A stretch of 21,901 nucleotides of DNA from Candidatus Paenalcaligenes intestinipullorum (GTDB taxonomy: Bacteria; Pseudomonadota; Gammaproteobacteria; Burkholderiales; Burkholderiaceae_B). The DNA lies in assembly GCA_019120675.1 (NCBI GenBank), contig DWUQ01000113.1, positions 1 to 21,901 on the forward strand, written 5' to 3'. The notes under the pieces were generated by a model. That model worked only from the letters and a program-made list of their open reading frames with translations, searched no databases and had not been told where the DNA came from. Shown piece after piece: positions 1-8,388 of the stretch; within the stretch, counting starts at the first letter, position 1; each line of letters begins with the position of its first letter. The translations under genes were made by a program, and so were the position numbers.

Positions 1-215
1 TCGGCCTTGGGGGCGATAAAAAAGTTGCCGCTACGGTAATGTACCGTTGGGTAAGGTCGAGCCGTGTATTTTTTTGAGCCCTCGTATTTGGGCAAAATCA
101 CTGCGCCCACGCCAATAGTCGTGTGCGAATCCTGAGCAACAGCCGGTAGAGTCCACATACCTGCGACCACCATACAGCTGGCAACGACGCCCAAACGAGC
201 GACTATGCTGTACAT
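1..215 (-). CDS. MipA/OmpV family outer-membrane protein, N-terminal part
   Basis: The gene reads leftward from an ATG at 213-215 and runs off the left edge, so only about 71 residues are present. The first ~25 residues form a signal peptide (MYSIVARLGVVASCMVV..., ending LPAVAQD), so export is expected. The mature part begins TTIGVGAVILPKYEGSKKY and continues with RPYPTVHYRSGNFF. This GxGxxxxPxYEGS start is the hallmark of the MipA/OmpV family, outer-membrane beta-barrels; E. coli MipA binds the lytic transglycosylase MltA and PBP1B. A good ribosome-binding site (GAGGAGAAAA on the minus strand, 217-226) precedes the ATG. It is divergent from the siderophore receptor. The family is fairly clear from this short piece; the substrate or partner is not. 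Confidence 0.8.
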   Translation of the reverse strand, partial: MYSIVARLGVVASCMVVAGMWTLPAVAQDSHTTIGVGAVILPKYEGSKKYTARPYPTVHYRSGNFFIAPKA

Positions 216-461
216 TGTTTTCTCCTCAATTTTTGCAATCCATAAATACGTGGACGCGCTGCTATCAATAATACAGTCGCCCTAAAACCTTGGTAGTGTA
301 CCCCTGAGTACTGACTGACCGTCACAAAGTACGCCTTTGTTTATTAAGCGGACATTTTTGTGCTGTTAGGGAGAAGTTTAATCACGCTGCGACGCCCCTC
401 TCACATGTTGTAATTGTGTTGAAACTTGGCCAATCATGCTGTAGAGCTGGATCTTATTCTT

Positions 462-480
462 AATAAGAATTATTATCATT
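462..480. promoter_or_regulatory. Fur-box-like operator upstream of the siderophore receptor
   Basis: Read on the minus strand, AATGATAATAATTCTTATT matches the 19-bp Fur consensus (GATAATGATAATCATTATC) at 13 of 19 positions by my count. It lies 34-52 bases before the receptor start and overlaps a -10-like TATTAT at 471-476, so Fur-Fe(II) binding there would block transcription. Iron repression is expected for FepA-type receptors. The site is inferred from sequence and context only. The rest of the 298-base gap (216-513) holds the RBS of the MipA-like gene and no other element I can name. Confidence 0.55.
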
Positions 481-513
481 CTCTTTACAGAGAGAAACAG
501 TAAGTGATTTCCT

Positions 514-2700
514 ATGCTCGTATTCAATCATGACTTTGCGCAACGTTATGCCAGTGTACTGGTGTTCAGCGCCCTAGCCACCGCCACCGCATCCGCTCAA
601 CCTGTGAACCAACTAGAAAGTATTCAAGTCATTGGTACCGCCGAGCAGGAGCTTAAAGAATCCCTAGGGGTATCCGTCCTTACCAGCGAAGAAATCGAGA
701 AAAATCCCTCGGTATCGGATCTAAATGAAATCCTGCGCAAAGAGCCGGGTGTCAACCTCACCGGTAACGCCTCATCCGGCATGCGCGGCAACCGCCGTCA
801 AATCGACATTCGCGGCATGGGCCCCGACAACACCATGGTGTTGATTGATGGCAAGCCCGCTAACTCCCGCAACGCCTCCCGCCAAGGCTGGACTGGTGAA
901 CGCGACAGCGATGGCGACACCAACTGGGTTCCTCCCGAGGCCATTGAGCGCGTCGAAATTCTGCGCGGCCCTGCAGCGGCACGCTACGGCTCCGGTGCCA
1001 TGGGTGGGGTCATTAACATCATTACTAAACGACCCACCGATACCTTCAGTGGCTCTATTTCGCAATACCGCAAATGGCAGCAAGACTCCAAAGAGGGCGA
1101 CAGCTGGCGCACCTCTGTGAACCTCGCGGGGCCTATCAGCGACAAGCTCAGCTTCCGAGTGTATGGCAATTACCAAAAAACACAGCCGGATGCGCGGGAT
1201 ATTAATGTAGCGCATGTTAAGTTCCCTGACTCTATTAATCCTTCGGGAAAAACTGGCTTACGCGATAAAAACTTAAACGCACTTTTAAACTTGGAACTTA
1301 CTGAGCAACAGCGCTTAGAACTGGATGTAGGCACCAGTCGCAAAAGCGATTTATTTTCTGGCGACTCTCAAAATGCCAACGTTGAAAAGCCCCTAACCGA
1401 TAGCTTGCTTGGCACCGAAACCACAGTTATCTATCGAAACAGTATGGGCCTCAGCCATTATGGCGATTGGGACTGGGGCACAAGTCGCTTAAGCGCTACA
1501 CATGTAGAAACCCGTAATAGTCGACTCGAAGAGGGCTTAGCGGGCGCGACAGAAGGCGAATTCAACAGCAACAACCGTTTTGTAGCTAAATTAAAAGAAA
1601 GCCGTTTAAGTGGTGAGGTGAACTTACCCTTCACCAGGAACAATTTTGAGCAGGTGTTAACCTTAGGTGGCGAGCTTACTCGAGAGTCATTAAACGATCC
1701 TGGTACCGTACGTGTAGACAAAAACCCTAGTTTAAATCCAAAGCTGGCCTACACCAGCTGGGCATTGTTTGCTGAAGACAGCATTCGTATTAATCAAAAG
1801 CTGGATATTATTCCTGTCGTACGCTTAAACCATCATCAAAAATACGGCAATAACGTTAGCCCAGGCTTAACCGTTGCTTATGCCGTCACCGATAACTGGA
1901 CCCTCAAAGGTGGTGTTGCACGCGCCTACAAAACTCCAAGCATGTATCAATCTAATGATAGTTACGTGCTAACAAGTCGGGGCAATGGTTGTGCAGCAGG
2001 AGAGCAAAACTGCTTATTGCAAGGCAACGACAACCTAAAACCTGAAACCAGTTTAAATAAAGAAATTGGTATTGCCTACGACGACGGGTATCTCCAAGGT
2101 AGCTTGGCGTATTTCCGTAACGACTACAAAAACAAAATCTCTGCCGGCACAACCACCACTGGTTTTACCTCCACAAATCAACGTATTTACCAGTGGGAAA
2201 ATAAAGGTAAAGCTCTGGTATCTGGCTTAGAAGGTAACTTCTTTATGCCAATAGGCGACACTTGGGACTGGAATACCAACTTTACCTACATGATTGACTC
2301 CAAGGAAAAGCAATATGGTCAACCATTGAGCATTATTCCTAAGTACACCATTAACTCGTATTTACGCTGGTTCCCTACCGAGCGCTGGACTGTACAAGCC
2401 AATGTCACATGGTATGGCAAACAAAAGCCTGCTGATTTTGACGTCCGTACGCTTCAGCCAATTGCGGTCGCTCCAAGCATTAGCCCATACGCTTTAGTAG
2501 GCATCAGCTCAGGCTATCAGCTTACGAAAAACCTACACATTAAAGCCGGTATCGATAACCTCTTCGACAAAAAGCTTTATCGTGAAGGACTAGCGTCAGG
2601 TATTGATCAGGATCGTGCAGGTGCCAAAGTCAGCTCAGGTGCCCGCACCTATAACCAACACGGCCGCGCCTTCTTTGTGGATCTCCGAGCGTCGTTCTAA
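514..2700 (+). CDS. fepA: TonB-dependent ferric-enterobactin receptor, FepA/BfeA/PfeA type
   Basis: Outer-membrane gated channel of 728 residues that takes up ferric catecholate siderophores using TonB-ExbBD energy. A signal peptide ends near ATASA|QP (residue ~28), followed by a TonB-box-like ESIQVIGTAE. The plug domain carries the FepA signature: PGVNLTGNASSGMRGNRRQIDIRGMGP, then RQGWTGERDSDGDTNWVPPE and ERVEILRGPAAARYGSGAMGGVINIITK (given here in pieces). The barrel has the FepA-like Cys pair in GNGCAAGEQNCLLQGND, a conserved KEIG...YFRNDYKNKI block and FTYM...SIIPKYTINS, and it ends in the terminal Phe typical of outer-membrane barrels (DLRASF). The length is normal and the first in-frame start after a stop is the ATG at 514. 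It stands alone: no siderophore biosynthesis, esterase or ABC transporter gene is in the window, so it probably serves xenosiderophore uptake. The family assignment is firm; the exact ligand is inferred. Confidence 0.93.
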   Translation: MLVFNHDFAQRYASVLVFSALATATASAQPVNQLESIQVIGTAEQELKESLGVSVLTSEEIEKNPSVSDLNEILRKEPGVNLTGNASSGMRGNRRQIDIRGMGPDNTMVLIDGKPANSRNASRQGWTGERDSDGDTNWVPPEAIERVEILRGPAAARYGSGAMGGVINIITKRPTDTFSGSISQYRKWQQDSKEGDSWRTSVNLAGPISDKLSFRVYGNYQKTQPDARDINVAHVKFPDSINPSGKTGLRDKNLNALLNLELTEQQRLELDVGTSRKSDLFSGDSQNANVEKPLTDSLLGTETTVIYRNSMGLSHYGDWDWGTSRLSATHVETRNSRLEEGLAGATEGEFNSNNRFVAKLKESRLSGEVNLPFTRNNFEQVLTLGGELTRESLNDPGTVRVDKNPSLNPKLAYTSWALFAEDSIRINQKLDIIPVVRLNHHQKYGNNVSPGLTVAYAVTDNWTLKGGVARAYKTPSMYQSNDSYVLTSRGNGCAAGEQNCLLQGNDNLKPETSLNKEIGIAYDDGYLQGSLAYFRNDYKNKISAGTTTTGFTSTNQRIYQWENKGKALVSGLEGNFFMPIGDTWDWNTNFTYMIDSKEKQYGQPLSIIPKYTINSYLRWFPTERWTVQANVTWYGKQKPADFDVRTLQPIAVAPSISPYALVGISSGYQLTKNLHIKAGIDNLFDKKLYREGLASGIDQDRAGAKVSSGARTYNQHGRAFFVDLRASF

Positions 2701-2753
2701 ACCTTTATCGTCATCCTGCTCAGGGTACATTTAACGATAGACATAAAATGAAT

Positions 2754-2796
2754 AAACCCCAAGCAGTTGGACAATCTCCAACGACTTGGGGTTTTT
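2754..2796 (+). terminator. Intrinsic terminator of the siderophore receptor gene
   Basis: A long hairpin begins 53 bases after the receptor stop. Its arms AAACCCCAAG and CTTGGGGTTT are perfect, with additional inner pairing of GTTGGA with TCCAAC around a small loop, and the 3' arm runs into TTTTT. On the minus strand the same hairpin is followed by TTTATTCATTTTA, so it may also stop gyrB transcripts arriving from the right. Confidence 0.9.
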
Positions 2797-2871
2797 CTAT
2801 GTTTGGTTTGTATGGTTAAAAACGTTTTAAACGATAAAACCTACATGTAACTTAAGTTTTACATAGCAACA

Positions 2872-3057
2872 AAGCGCGTTGAGGCTTAGGCTGGGTGACT
2901 TGGACGAGGGCCGCAGGCGCGGGGGATTTTTCAGGAAAAAAGTGAGCACTGTTTGAGCACGCAGCGCGAGTTTGCGAACGACCTGAAAAAACCACCCGCC
3001 TAAGGGCAGCGCGAAGCGCCCCTCGGCCCGGAACCCAGCCTAAGCCTCAACGCGCTT
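2872..3057. repeat. 186-bp palindromic element with perfect 25-bp terminal inverted repeats
   Basis: The left arm (2872-2896, starting AAGCGCGTTGAGGCTTAGG) is the exact reverse complement of the right arm (3033-3057, ending GCCTCAACGCGCTT). Inside, TTTTTCAGG (2927-2935) pairs with CCTGAAAAA (2982-2990), with partly matching GC-rich flanks, so much of the element can fold into one large cruciform or RNA hairpin. A small GCGC-GAA-GCGC hairpin sits at 3009-3019. I see no ORF, no transposase and no clear target duplication (only CA on both sides). It occupies the gap between the 3' ends of two convergent genes, the usual site for REP/BIME or MITE-like repeats. There is no second copy in this window. 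The structure is certain; the class is inferred. Confidence 0.75.
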
Positions 3058-3080
3058 CACTCTCGCAAATACCCCCCTAC

Positions 3081-5531
3081 TTACACATCAATATTGCCCG
3101 CCTGCAACGCATGGCTTTCAATAAAGTTGCGACGTGGCTCCACCTCATCGCCCATCAGGGTAGTAAAGACCTCATCCGCAGCAATCGCGTCCTCAATCCG
3201 CACCTGCAACAAACGGCGCGCTGTCGGATCCATAGTGGTTTCCCACAACTGATCGGGATTCATTTCCCCCAAGCCCTTGTAGCGCTGCTTGGATACCCCA
3301 CGCTCAGACTCGGCACGCAGCCAATACACGGCTTCGCGGAAGTTATTGACCTTCTGCTCGCGGCGACGCTCGCCCTCGCCACGAGACACCACCGCCCCTG
3401 GACCAATGAGACCAAGGAAGGTCTTGCCGGCGCGCTCAAGGATACGGTACTCGGCGCTAACGAGGAACGTACGGTCAAAGACGCTTAGGCGGTAATTACC
3501 ATGATGCAGACGGCTCACTACCACCCGCCATTGCTCGGACTCAGTATTGAACTCGGCTTTGACGTTGACCAAATGCGGGTTGGCGGGGTCACGCAACGCG
3601 TGCAGCAGACGGTCAGCCGACGCGCGTGCGGCCGCTTCGGTATCCAACTCAATCACTACCCCTTGGGCGACTGCTGACAAGGCATCGGGATCAAAGGTAC
3701 GCGATAGGCGTTCGACCACTTGGTCTGCTAACACATACTGACGCACCAACTCGCCCAAGGTGTCGCCACGCAAAGGCTCCGCACCCGTTTGGGGCAGCAG
3801 TTCGGCATCGCGCAAGGCGATATTGAGCATAAACTGGGCTTCCTCAATGTCGTCCTTGAGGTAGCGCTCATCGCGGCCCACTTTAACCTTGTAAAGAGGC
3901 GGCTGGGCAATGTACACATAGCCCCGCTCGATCAGCTCGGGCATTTGACGATAAAACAAGGTCAGCAACAAAGTACGGATGTGCGCACCGTCCACGTCCG
4001 CATCCGTCATAATAATAATACGGTGGTAGCGGACTTTTTCCACATCAAAATCGGGACCAATATTGGTGCCCAAAGCGGTAATCAGGGTGGTGATTTGCTC
4101 GCTGGTGAGCAAACGATCAAAGCGGGCTTTTTCGACGTTGAGGATCTTGCCACGTAAAGGCAAAATCGCTTGGAACTTACGGTCACGCCCTTGCTTGGCC
4201 GAGCCGCCTGCCGAGTCCCCTTCCACAATATAGAGTTCGGACTTGGCGGGGTCTTTTTCTTGGCAATCGGCCAACTTGCCGGGTAAGCCAGCACCTTCGA
4301 GCACACTTTTACGACGCGTGACTTCACGGGCGCGACGAGCGGCCTCACGGGCCCGAGCGGCTTCGATAATTTTGTTGCACACCGCACGCGCATCGGCGGG
4401 GTTTTCCAGTAGCCACGTTTCGAGGGTACGGCTCACGGCTTCTTCAACGGCAGGGCGGACTTCACTGGAAACCAGTTTGTCTTTGGTTTGGCTGCTGAAT
4501 TTGGGCTCAGGTACTTTGACAGACAGCACGCACGCTAAGCCTTCGCGCATATCATCACCCGCTGTCTCGACCTTGGCGCGACGGGCTAAATCATGATCTG
4601 TAATGTACTTGTTGAGCACACGGGTCATGGCGGCACGTAAGCCAGTCAGGTGGCTACCCCCATCACGTTGGGGAATATTGTTGGTAAAGCAGAGTACGTT
4701 TTCCCCGTAGCTGTCGTTCCATTGCATAGCAATTTCAACCGTAACCGGTACGCCACCCGCGTCGGAGGCCGTTTCGACCGAGAAAATATTGCTGTGCAAC
4801 ACACTCTTGCTGCGGTTGATGTATTCAACAAAACCCTTCACACCGCCTAAATAGGCGAAGTCTTCTTCTTTTTCTTGACGCTCGTCGACCAAACGGATGT
4901 TGACACCGTTGTTGAGAAAAGACAGCTCGCGTAAGCGCTTGGCAAGGATATCGTAGACGTACTCAATGCTGGTGAAGATCTCGAAGTCAGCCAAATAACG
5001 CACGCAGGTACCGGTGCGGACGGCTTCACCTACGACCTTTAAGGGCTCCACACGCTCACCGCGCTCGAAGCGCAAAAAGTGTTCCTCGCCATTACGCCAG
5101 ATAACCAACTCGAGCCACTCGGATAGGGCGTTCACGCACGACACACCCACCCCGTGCAAGCCCCCCGAGACCTTGTAGGAGTTCTGATCGAATTTACCCC
5201 CTGCGTGCAGCTCGGTCATGACAATTTCTGCGGCGCTGCGTTGTTCTTCGTCATCTTTGTGAATGTCGGTAGGGATGCCGCGCCCATTGTCGCAAACCGA
5301 GATACTGTTATCGCTATGAATAGTGACCACAATTTCGTCACAATGCCCTGCCAAGGCCTCGTCGATGGCGTTGTCTACCACCTCGAACACCATGTGGTGC
5401 AAGCCTGTGCCATCGGAAGTGTCCCCAATGTACATGCCCGGGCGCTTGCGTACGGCCTCTAGGCCTTTGAGCATGCGGATGGATTCCGCGCCATAGCTGG
5501 GTTCAAGAATAGGGGTGGTTTGATCTGACAT
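3081..5531 (-). CDS. gyrB: DNA gyrase subunit B
   Basis: ATPase subunit of the A2B2 gyrase that introduces negative supercoils; the partner GyrA is not in the window. It has 816 residues, the expected size for a betaproteobacterial GyrB. The GHKL ATPase domain shows E50/N54 in EVVDNAIDEAL, DNGRGIP at 81-87 and the ATP lid GGLHGVG at 123-129. The transducer domain has QTKDKL near 348-353. The TOPRIM domain has EGDSAGG at 437-443, PLRGKILNVEKA and the metal-binding DADVDG at 510-515. An extra domain of about 165 residues, typical of proteobacteria, follows before the QRYKGLGEMNPDQLW motif. It is the last gene of dnaA-dnaN-gyrB, 82 bases after dnaN, with no recF between them. An AAAGG site lies 11 bases before the ATG. 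All key residues are intact. Confidence 0.98.
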   Translation of the reverse strand: MSDQTTPILEPSYGAESIRMLKGLEAVRKRPGMYIGDTSDGTGLHHMVFEVVDNAIDEALAGHCDEIVVTIHSDNSISVCDNGRGIPTDIHKDDEEQRSAAEIVMTELHAGGKFDQNSYKVSGGLHGVGVSCVNALSEWLELVIWRNGEEHFLRFERGERVEPLKVVGEAVRTGTCVRYLADFEIFTSIEYVYDILAKRLRELSFLNNGVNIRLVDERQEKEEDFAYLGGVKGFVEYINRSKSVLHSNIFSVETASDAGGVPVTVEIAMQWNDSYGENVLCFTNNIPQRDGGSHLTGLRAAMTRVLNKYITDHDLARRAKVETAGDDMREGLACVLSVKVPEPKFSSQTKDKLVSSEVRPAVEEAVSRTLETWLLENPADARAVCNKIIEAARAREAARRAREVTRRKSVLEGAGLPGKLADCQEKDPAKSELYIVEGDSAGGSAKQGRDRKFQAILPLRGKILNVEKARFDRLLTSEQITTLITALGTNIGPDFDVEKVRYHRIIIMTDADVDGAHIRTLLLTLFYRQMPELIERGYVYIAQPPLYKVKVGRDERYLKDDIEEAQFMLNIALRDAELLPQTGAEPLRGDTLGELVRQYVLADQVVERLSRTFDPDALSAVAQGVVIELDTEAAARASADRLLHALRDPANPHLVNVKAEFNTESEQWRVVVSRLHHGNYRLSVFDRTFLVSAEYRILERAGKTFLGLIGPGAVVSRGEGERRREQKVNNFREAVYWLRAESERGVSKQRYKGLGEMNPDQLWETTMDPTARRLLQVRIEDAIAADEVFTTLMGDEVEPRRNFIESHALQAGNIDV

Positions 5532-5566
5532 GTGTAGTAGTACCTTTAATAAACCGAGGTATAAGA

Positions 5567-5589
5567 GGGCGCTGTACTAAACAACGCCC
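5567..5589 (-). other. Hairpin between dnaN and gyrB
   Basis: On the minus strand GGGCGTTG pairs with CAGCGCCC (one G-T wobble) around a TTTAGTA loop, 25 bases after the dnaN stop. No proper T-run follows, only TCTTATACC, so this is at best a weak terminator, attenuator or RNA-processing site that could set the ratio of DnaN to GyrB. It is a structural observation only. Confidence 0.4.
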
Positions 5590-5613
5590 ACGCCCGAGCG
5601 GGTGCAACGGAGT

Positions 5614-6723
5614 TTAGATGCGCATGGGCATCACTACATATTTAAAGTGCTCATCATCGGGCAAGGTAATGAGCACCGATGCATTGGAGTCGGGTTGCAC
5701 CGACCACTGCACCGCCTCGTTGCGGATGTTCGCCAACACATCCAATAAATAGCTGACGTTAAAGCCGACATCTAACGGCTCAAACTCATAATCAATTTCC
5801 AGTTCTTCGTTGGCTTCTTCTTGTTCGGCGTTGGACGCAGAGATACGTAAATGATGATCGCCCAACTGGATGCGCACACCGCGTAATTTGTCAGTGGTCA
5901 GAATAGCGGCACGCTGCAAGCTGCCTTGGAGGGCTTCGCGGTTAATTAAGAAATGACGACTGTAACTGGTGGGAATGACGCGAGCAAAGTCAGGGAATTT
6001 ACCCTCAACAAGCTTGGAAATCAGCTCAACCTGACCAAAGCGGAAACGAATTTGCCCACTGCCGACATCAATCAACACTTGATCGTCGACCTCACCGAGC
6101 AAACGCTGCATTTCTAAGACGGTTTTGCGAGGTACGATCACATCGTGGCGCGATTCAACACCCTCGATAACAGTGGCGTTGTGCGCCAGACGGTGCCCAT
6201 CGGTAGCAACGGTACGCAGTAGCTCAGACTCAAACACAAACAGCATACCGTTTAAATAATAACGGATGTCTTGCTGAGCCATAGCAAAGTGTACCGTGGC
6301 AAATAAATGCTTGAGGTTTTTCTGAGCGACCCCTAGGGATACTTGCCATTGCTCGGGCTGCGCTAAGGTAGGGAAGTCATTGGCTTCGAGGGTTTGCAAC
6401 GCAAAGCGACTCCGCCCAGATTGCACAATTAGCTTGCCATCAGTCAGAGAGAGCGTGACATTGCCCACATCCGGTAAAGCACGCAAAATATCCAGCAACT
6501 TGCGCGCCGCGACGGTGGTGGCCACCTGCTCGTCACCCACCCCAAACTCAGCTTGGGTAGTGATTTGCACCTCGAGGTCTGTGGCCACAAAATAAACGTG
6601 ACGACCTTCTTTGCGAATCAGTAAATTCGCCAAAATAGGTAGGGTATGGCGTCGTTCGACAATACCAACCACCGTGGTCAGTGGCTTTAACAACGCATCG
6701 CGGGTTGCTTGTACAAGTTGCAT
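5614..6723 (-). CDS. dnaN: DNA polymerase III beta sliding clamp
   Basis: Ring-shaped processivity clamp that tethers polymerase III and other repair proteins to DNA. The protein starts MQLVQATRDALLKPL and continues GIVERRHTLPILANLLI, the classic domain I, and ends in VVMPMRI, the C-terminal tail that borders the client-binding pocket. I chose the ATG at 6721-6723 (369 residues): AAGGG lies 9 bases upstream of it, and MQLVQ is the start I recall in related DnaN proteins. The other ATG, at 6730-6732, would add MTT and overlap the dnaA stop as ATGA, but has AAGGG immediately against it with no spacing. The gene is translationally coupled to dnaA and followed by gyrB. Confidence 0.97.
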   Translation of the reverse strand: MQLVQATRDALLKPLTTVVGIVERRHTLPILANLLIRKEGRHVYFVATDLEVQITTQAEFGVGDEQVATTVAARKLLDILRALPDVGNVTLSLTDGKLIVQSGRSRFALQTLEANDFPTLAQPEQWQVSLGVAQKNLKHLFATVHFAMAQQDIRYYLNGMLFVFESELLRTVATDGHRLAHNATVIEGVESRHDVIVPRKTVLEMQRLLGEVDDQVLIDVGSGQIRFRFGQVELISKLVEGKFPDFARVIPTSYSRHFLINREALQGSLQRAAILTTDKLRGVRIQLGDHHLRISASNAEQEEANEELEIDYEFEPLDVGFNVSYLLDVLANIRNEAVQWSVQPDSNASVLITLPDDEHFKYVVMPMRI

Positions 6724-6728
6724 GGTGG

Positions 6729-8171
6729 TCATCCCTTAAGAGTTTGCTCTAATACGTGTAAAGAATGGTTGAGTTCGGTTTGTTTGGTACGCGCTTCGGT
6801 AATTTTGCGCACCGCATGTAATACAGTAGTGTGGTCGCGGCCGCCAAACAGCTCGCCGATTTCGGGGAGGCTTTTTTGTGTGAGCTCTTTGGCCAAATAC
6901 ATCGCAATTTGGCGGGGCAGAGCAATGTTGGCCGGACGCCGCTTCGAGTACATATCGGCCACTTTGATTTTGTAGAAATCGGCCACAGTTTTTTGAATGT
7001 TTTCCACGGTGATCTGGCCGTTGGATACGGATAGTAAGTCCTTGAGCGCGTCTTTACAGACCTCGACTGTCAGCACTTCACGACCATGAAAACGCGCATA
7101 CGCCGACACTTTTCGTAAGGCACCTTCGAGCTCGCGGACGTTGCTACGTAAATGCTTAGCAATAAAAAAAGCGACCTCTTCGGGCATGGCGATGCCCTCG
7201 GTTTGGGCTTTGCGCAGCAAAATCGCTACACGCATCTCAAGCTCGGGGGGCTCAATGGCTACTGTTAGGCCGGAATCAAACCGAGAGATCAATCGGCTGT
7301 CGATATTGGCCAGCTCTTTGGGGTAGGTGTCAGACGTGATGATAATTTGCTTGCGCTGCGCCACCATGGCCTCGAAAGCGTAGAAGAATTCTTCTTGGGT
7401 GCGGTTTTTACCCGCAAAGAACTGAATATCGTCGATCAGCAGTAAATCGAGTGAATGATAATAACGCTTGAACTCATCGAACGCTTTGCGTTGATAAGCT
7501 TTGACCACATCGGACACATACTGATCTGCGTGCACATAGCGCACACGCACACCCTTGCCATTTTCGAGCAAGGCATTGCCAATCGCATGAATCAAATGGG
7601 TTTTACCAAGACCCACCCCCCCATATAAAAACAAGGGGTTATAAGACACACCAGGGTTTTCAGCAACTTGTAGTGCGGCCGCACGCGCTAACTGGTTGGC
7701 TTTACCAGTGACGAAGTTATCAAAAGTGAGTTCAGCATTAAGGCGCGAACGATCGTGCAGCGCATCCATAGACGCTGCACCCATGGCAGCGGCAACCGGC
7801 GGTACGCCAATGGCATCCATATCGAGACCACCAGCGCTGGTTTGCATAGCGGGCGCTTCCGTAACCGGCACCGCTGCAACGGCAGCGGGCCGACGCATGG
7901 GTACGGCAGGCTGCGCAGCAGGAGGGGTGGTGGATAATTGCAACATCAGCTCGACGGGCTGTTTGAACCATTGAGTGGCGAGCTCTTGGATGCGTTGGGC
8001 GAAATTTTTCTTGACCCAGTCGAGTTTAAAACGATTGGGCGCCACCACATACAGCACACCCGCCTCAGTATCCAAACTGAGCGGCTCTAATGGACGAATC
8101 CAAGCGCTAATTTGTTGAGGTGGCAGCTCTTGCTCAAGAGTACTGACGCAAGACTGCCAAAATTCGTTCAT
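6729..8171 (-). CDS. dnaA: Chromosomal replication initiator protein DnaA
   Basis: AAA+ protein that binds DnaA boxes and opens oriC. With the ATG at 8169-8171 it has 480 residues and begins MNEFWQSCVSTLEQELPPQQISAWIRPL (quoted as MNEFWQSC... and PPQQISAWIRPL). An in-frame GTG at 8178-8180 would add three residues; I prefer the ATG because relatives start M-x-EFW, though neither has a strong RBS. Domain I is at the N-terminus. Domain II is a linker rich in Ala and Pro (about 80-140). Domain III has Walker A GGVGLGKTH (184-192), Walker B LLLIDD (243-248) and sensor region ISRFDSGL. Domain IV has the DNA-binding signature GGRDHTTV (443-450). A perfect DnaA box lies 49 bases upstream of the start, consistent with autoregulation. 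Confidence 0.98.
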   Translation of the reverse strand: MNEFWQSCVSTLEQELPPQQISAWIRPLEPLSLDTEAGVLYVVAPNRFKLDWVKKNFAQRIQELATQWFKQPVELMLQLSTTPPAAQPAVPMRRPAAVAAVPVTEAPAMQTSAGGLDMDAIGVPPVAAAMGAASMDALHDRSRLNAELTFDNFVTGKANQLARAAALQVAENPGVSYNPLFLYGGVGLGKTHLIHAIGNALLENGKGVRVRYVHADQYVSDVVKAYQRKAFDEFKRYYHSLDLLLIDDIQFFAGKNRTQEEFFYAFEAMVAQRKQIIITSDTYPKELANIDSRLISRFDSGLTVAIEPPELEMRVAILLRKAQTEGIAMPEEVAFFIAKHLRSNVRELEGALRKVSAYARFHGREVLTVEVCKDALKDLLSVSNGQITVENIQKTVADFYKIKVADMYSKRRPANIALPRQIAMYLAKELTQKSLPEIGELFGGRDHTTVLHAVRKITEARTKQTELNHSLHVLEQTLKG

Positions 8172-8219
8172 ATCATTCACTTCGTTTTTAACCCTGACTC
8201 TAGCCCGATAACCCCTTAG

Positions 8220-8228
8220 TTATCCACA
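8220..8228 (+). promoter_or_regulatory. Perfect DnaA box upstream of dnaA
   Basis: TTATCCACA is an exact match to the strong DnaA-box consensus. It lies about 50 bases before the dnaA start, where DnaA binding would repress its own promoter, as known in several bacteria. It could instead belong to an origin at this locus. The surrounding 8229-8310 is A+T-rich and includes a short GGCAA-TTC-TTGCC inverted repeat (8248-8260), which on the minus strand is followed by G and TTTTTT. Confidence 0.85.
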
Positions 8229-8267
8229 GCCTATGATACTAAAAAACGGCAATTCTTGCCTAAACAA

Positions 8268-8296
8268 TTGACGAAACACGAAAAATTTGCTGAAAT
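8268..8296 (+). promoter_or_regulatory. Candidate promoter of the rpmH operon
   Basis: TTGACG at 8268-8273 (5 of 6 to the -35 consensus) is followed after 17 bases by TGAAAT at 8291-8296 (4 of 6 to the -10). A second possibility is CTGATA at 8330-8335 with TATAAA at 8354-8359, spacer 18. Both are consensus matches by eye. Confidence 0.35.
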
Positions 8297-8328
8297 GATG
8301 GGCTTTTAAAGATTCTTTGTTGCCAGAA

Positions 8329-8347
8329 CCTGATAATACGTATCAGG
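8329..8347. repeat. Inverted repeat in the dnaA-rpmH region
   Basis: CCTGATA and TATCAGG are perfect 7-base arms around ATACG. The repeat lies 54-72 bases before rpmH and overlaps one of the two candidate rpmH promoters, so it could be an operator. No regulator is suggested by the sequence. Confidence 0.4.
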
Positions 8348-8388
8348 GGTCGATATAAAACGCGTCTTCTGGCGGCACCTTACCTATT

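Noticed and set aside
772..1215. A 147-codon antisense frame within the siderophore receptor
   Set aside because: It lies wholly within a well-supported gene, and its sequence is the usual by-product of GC-rich codons read on the other strand.
5532..5613. A missing or broken recF between dnaN and gyrB
   Set aside because: There are only 82 bases and no remnant; as far as I recall, dnaA-dnaN-gyrB without recF is normal in Bordetella and related Burkholderiales.
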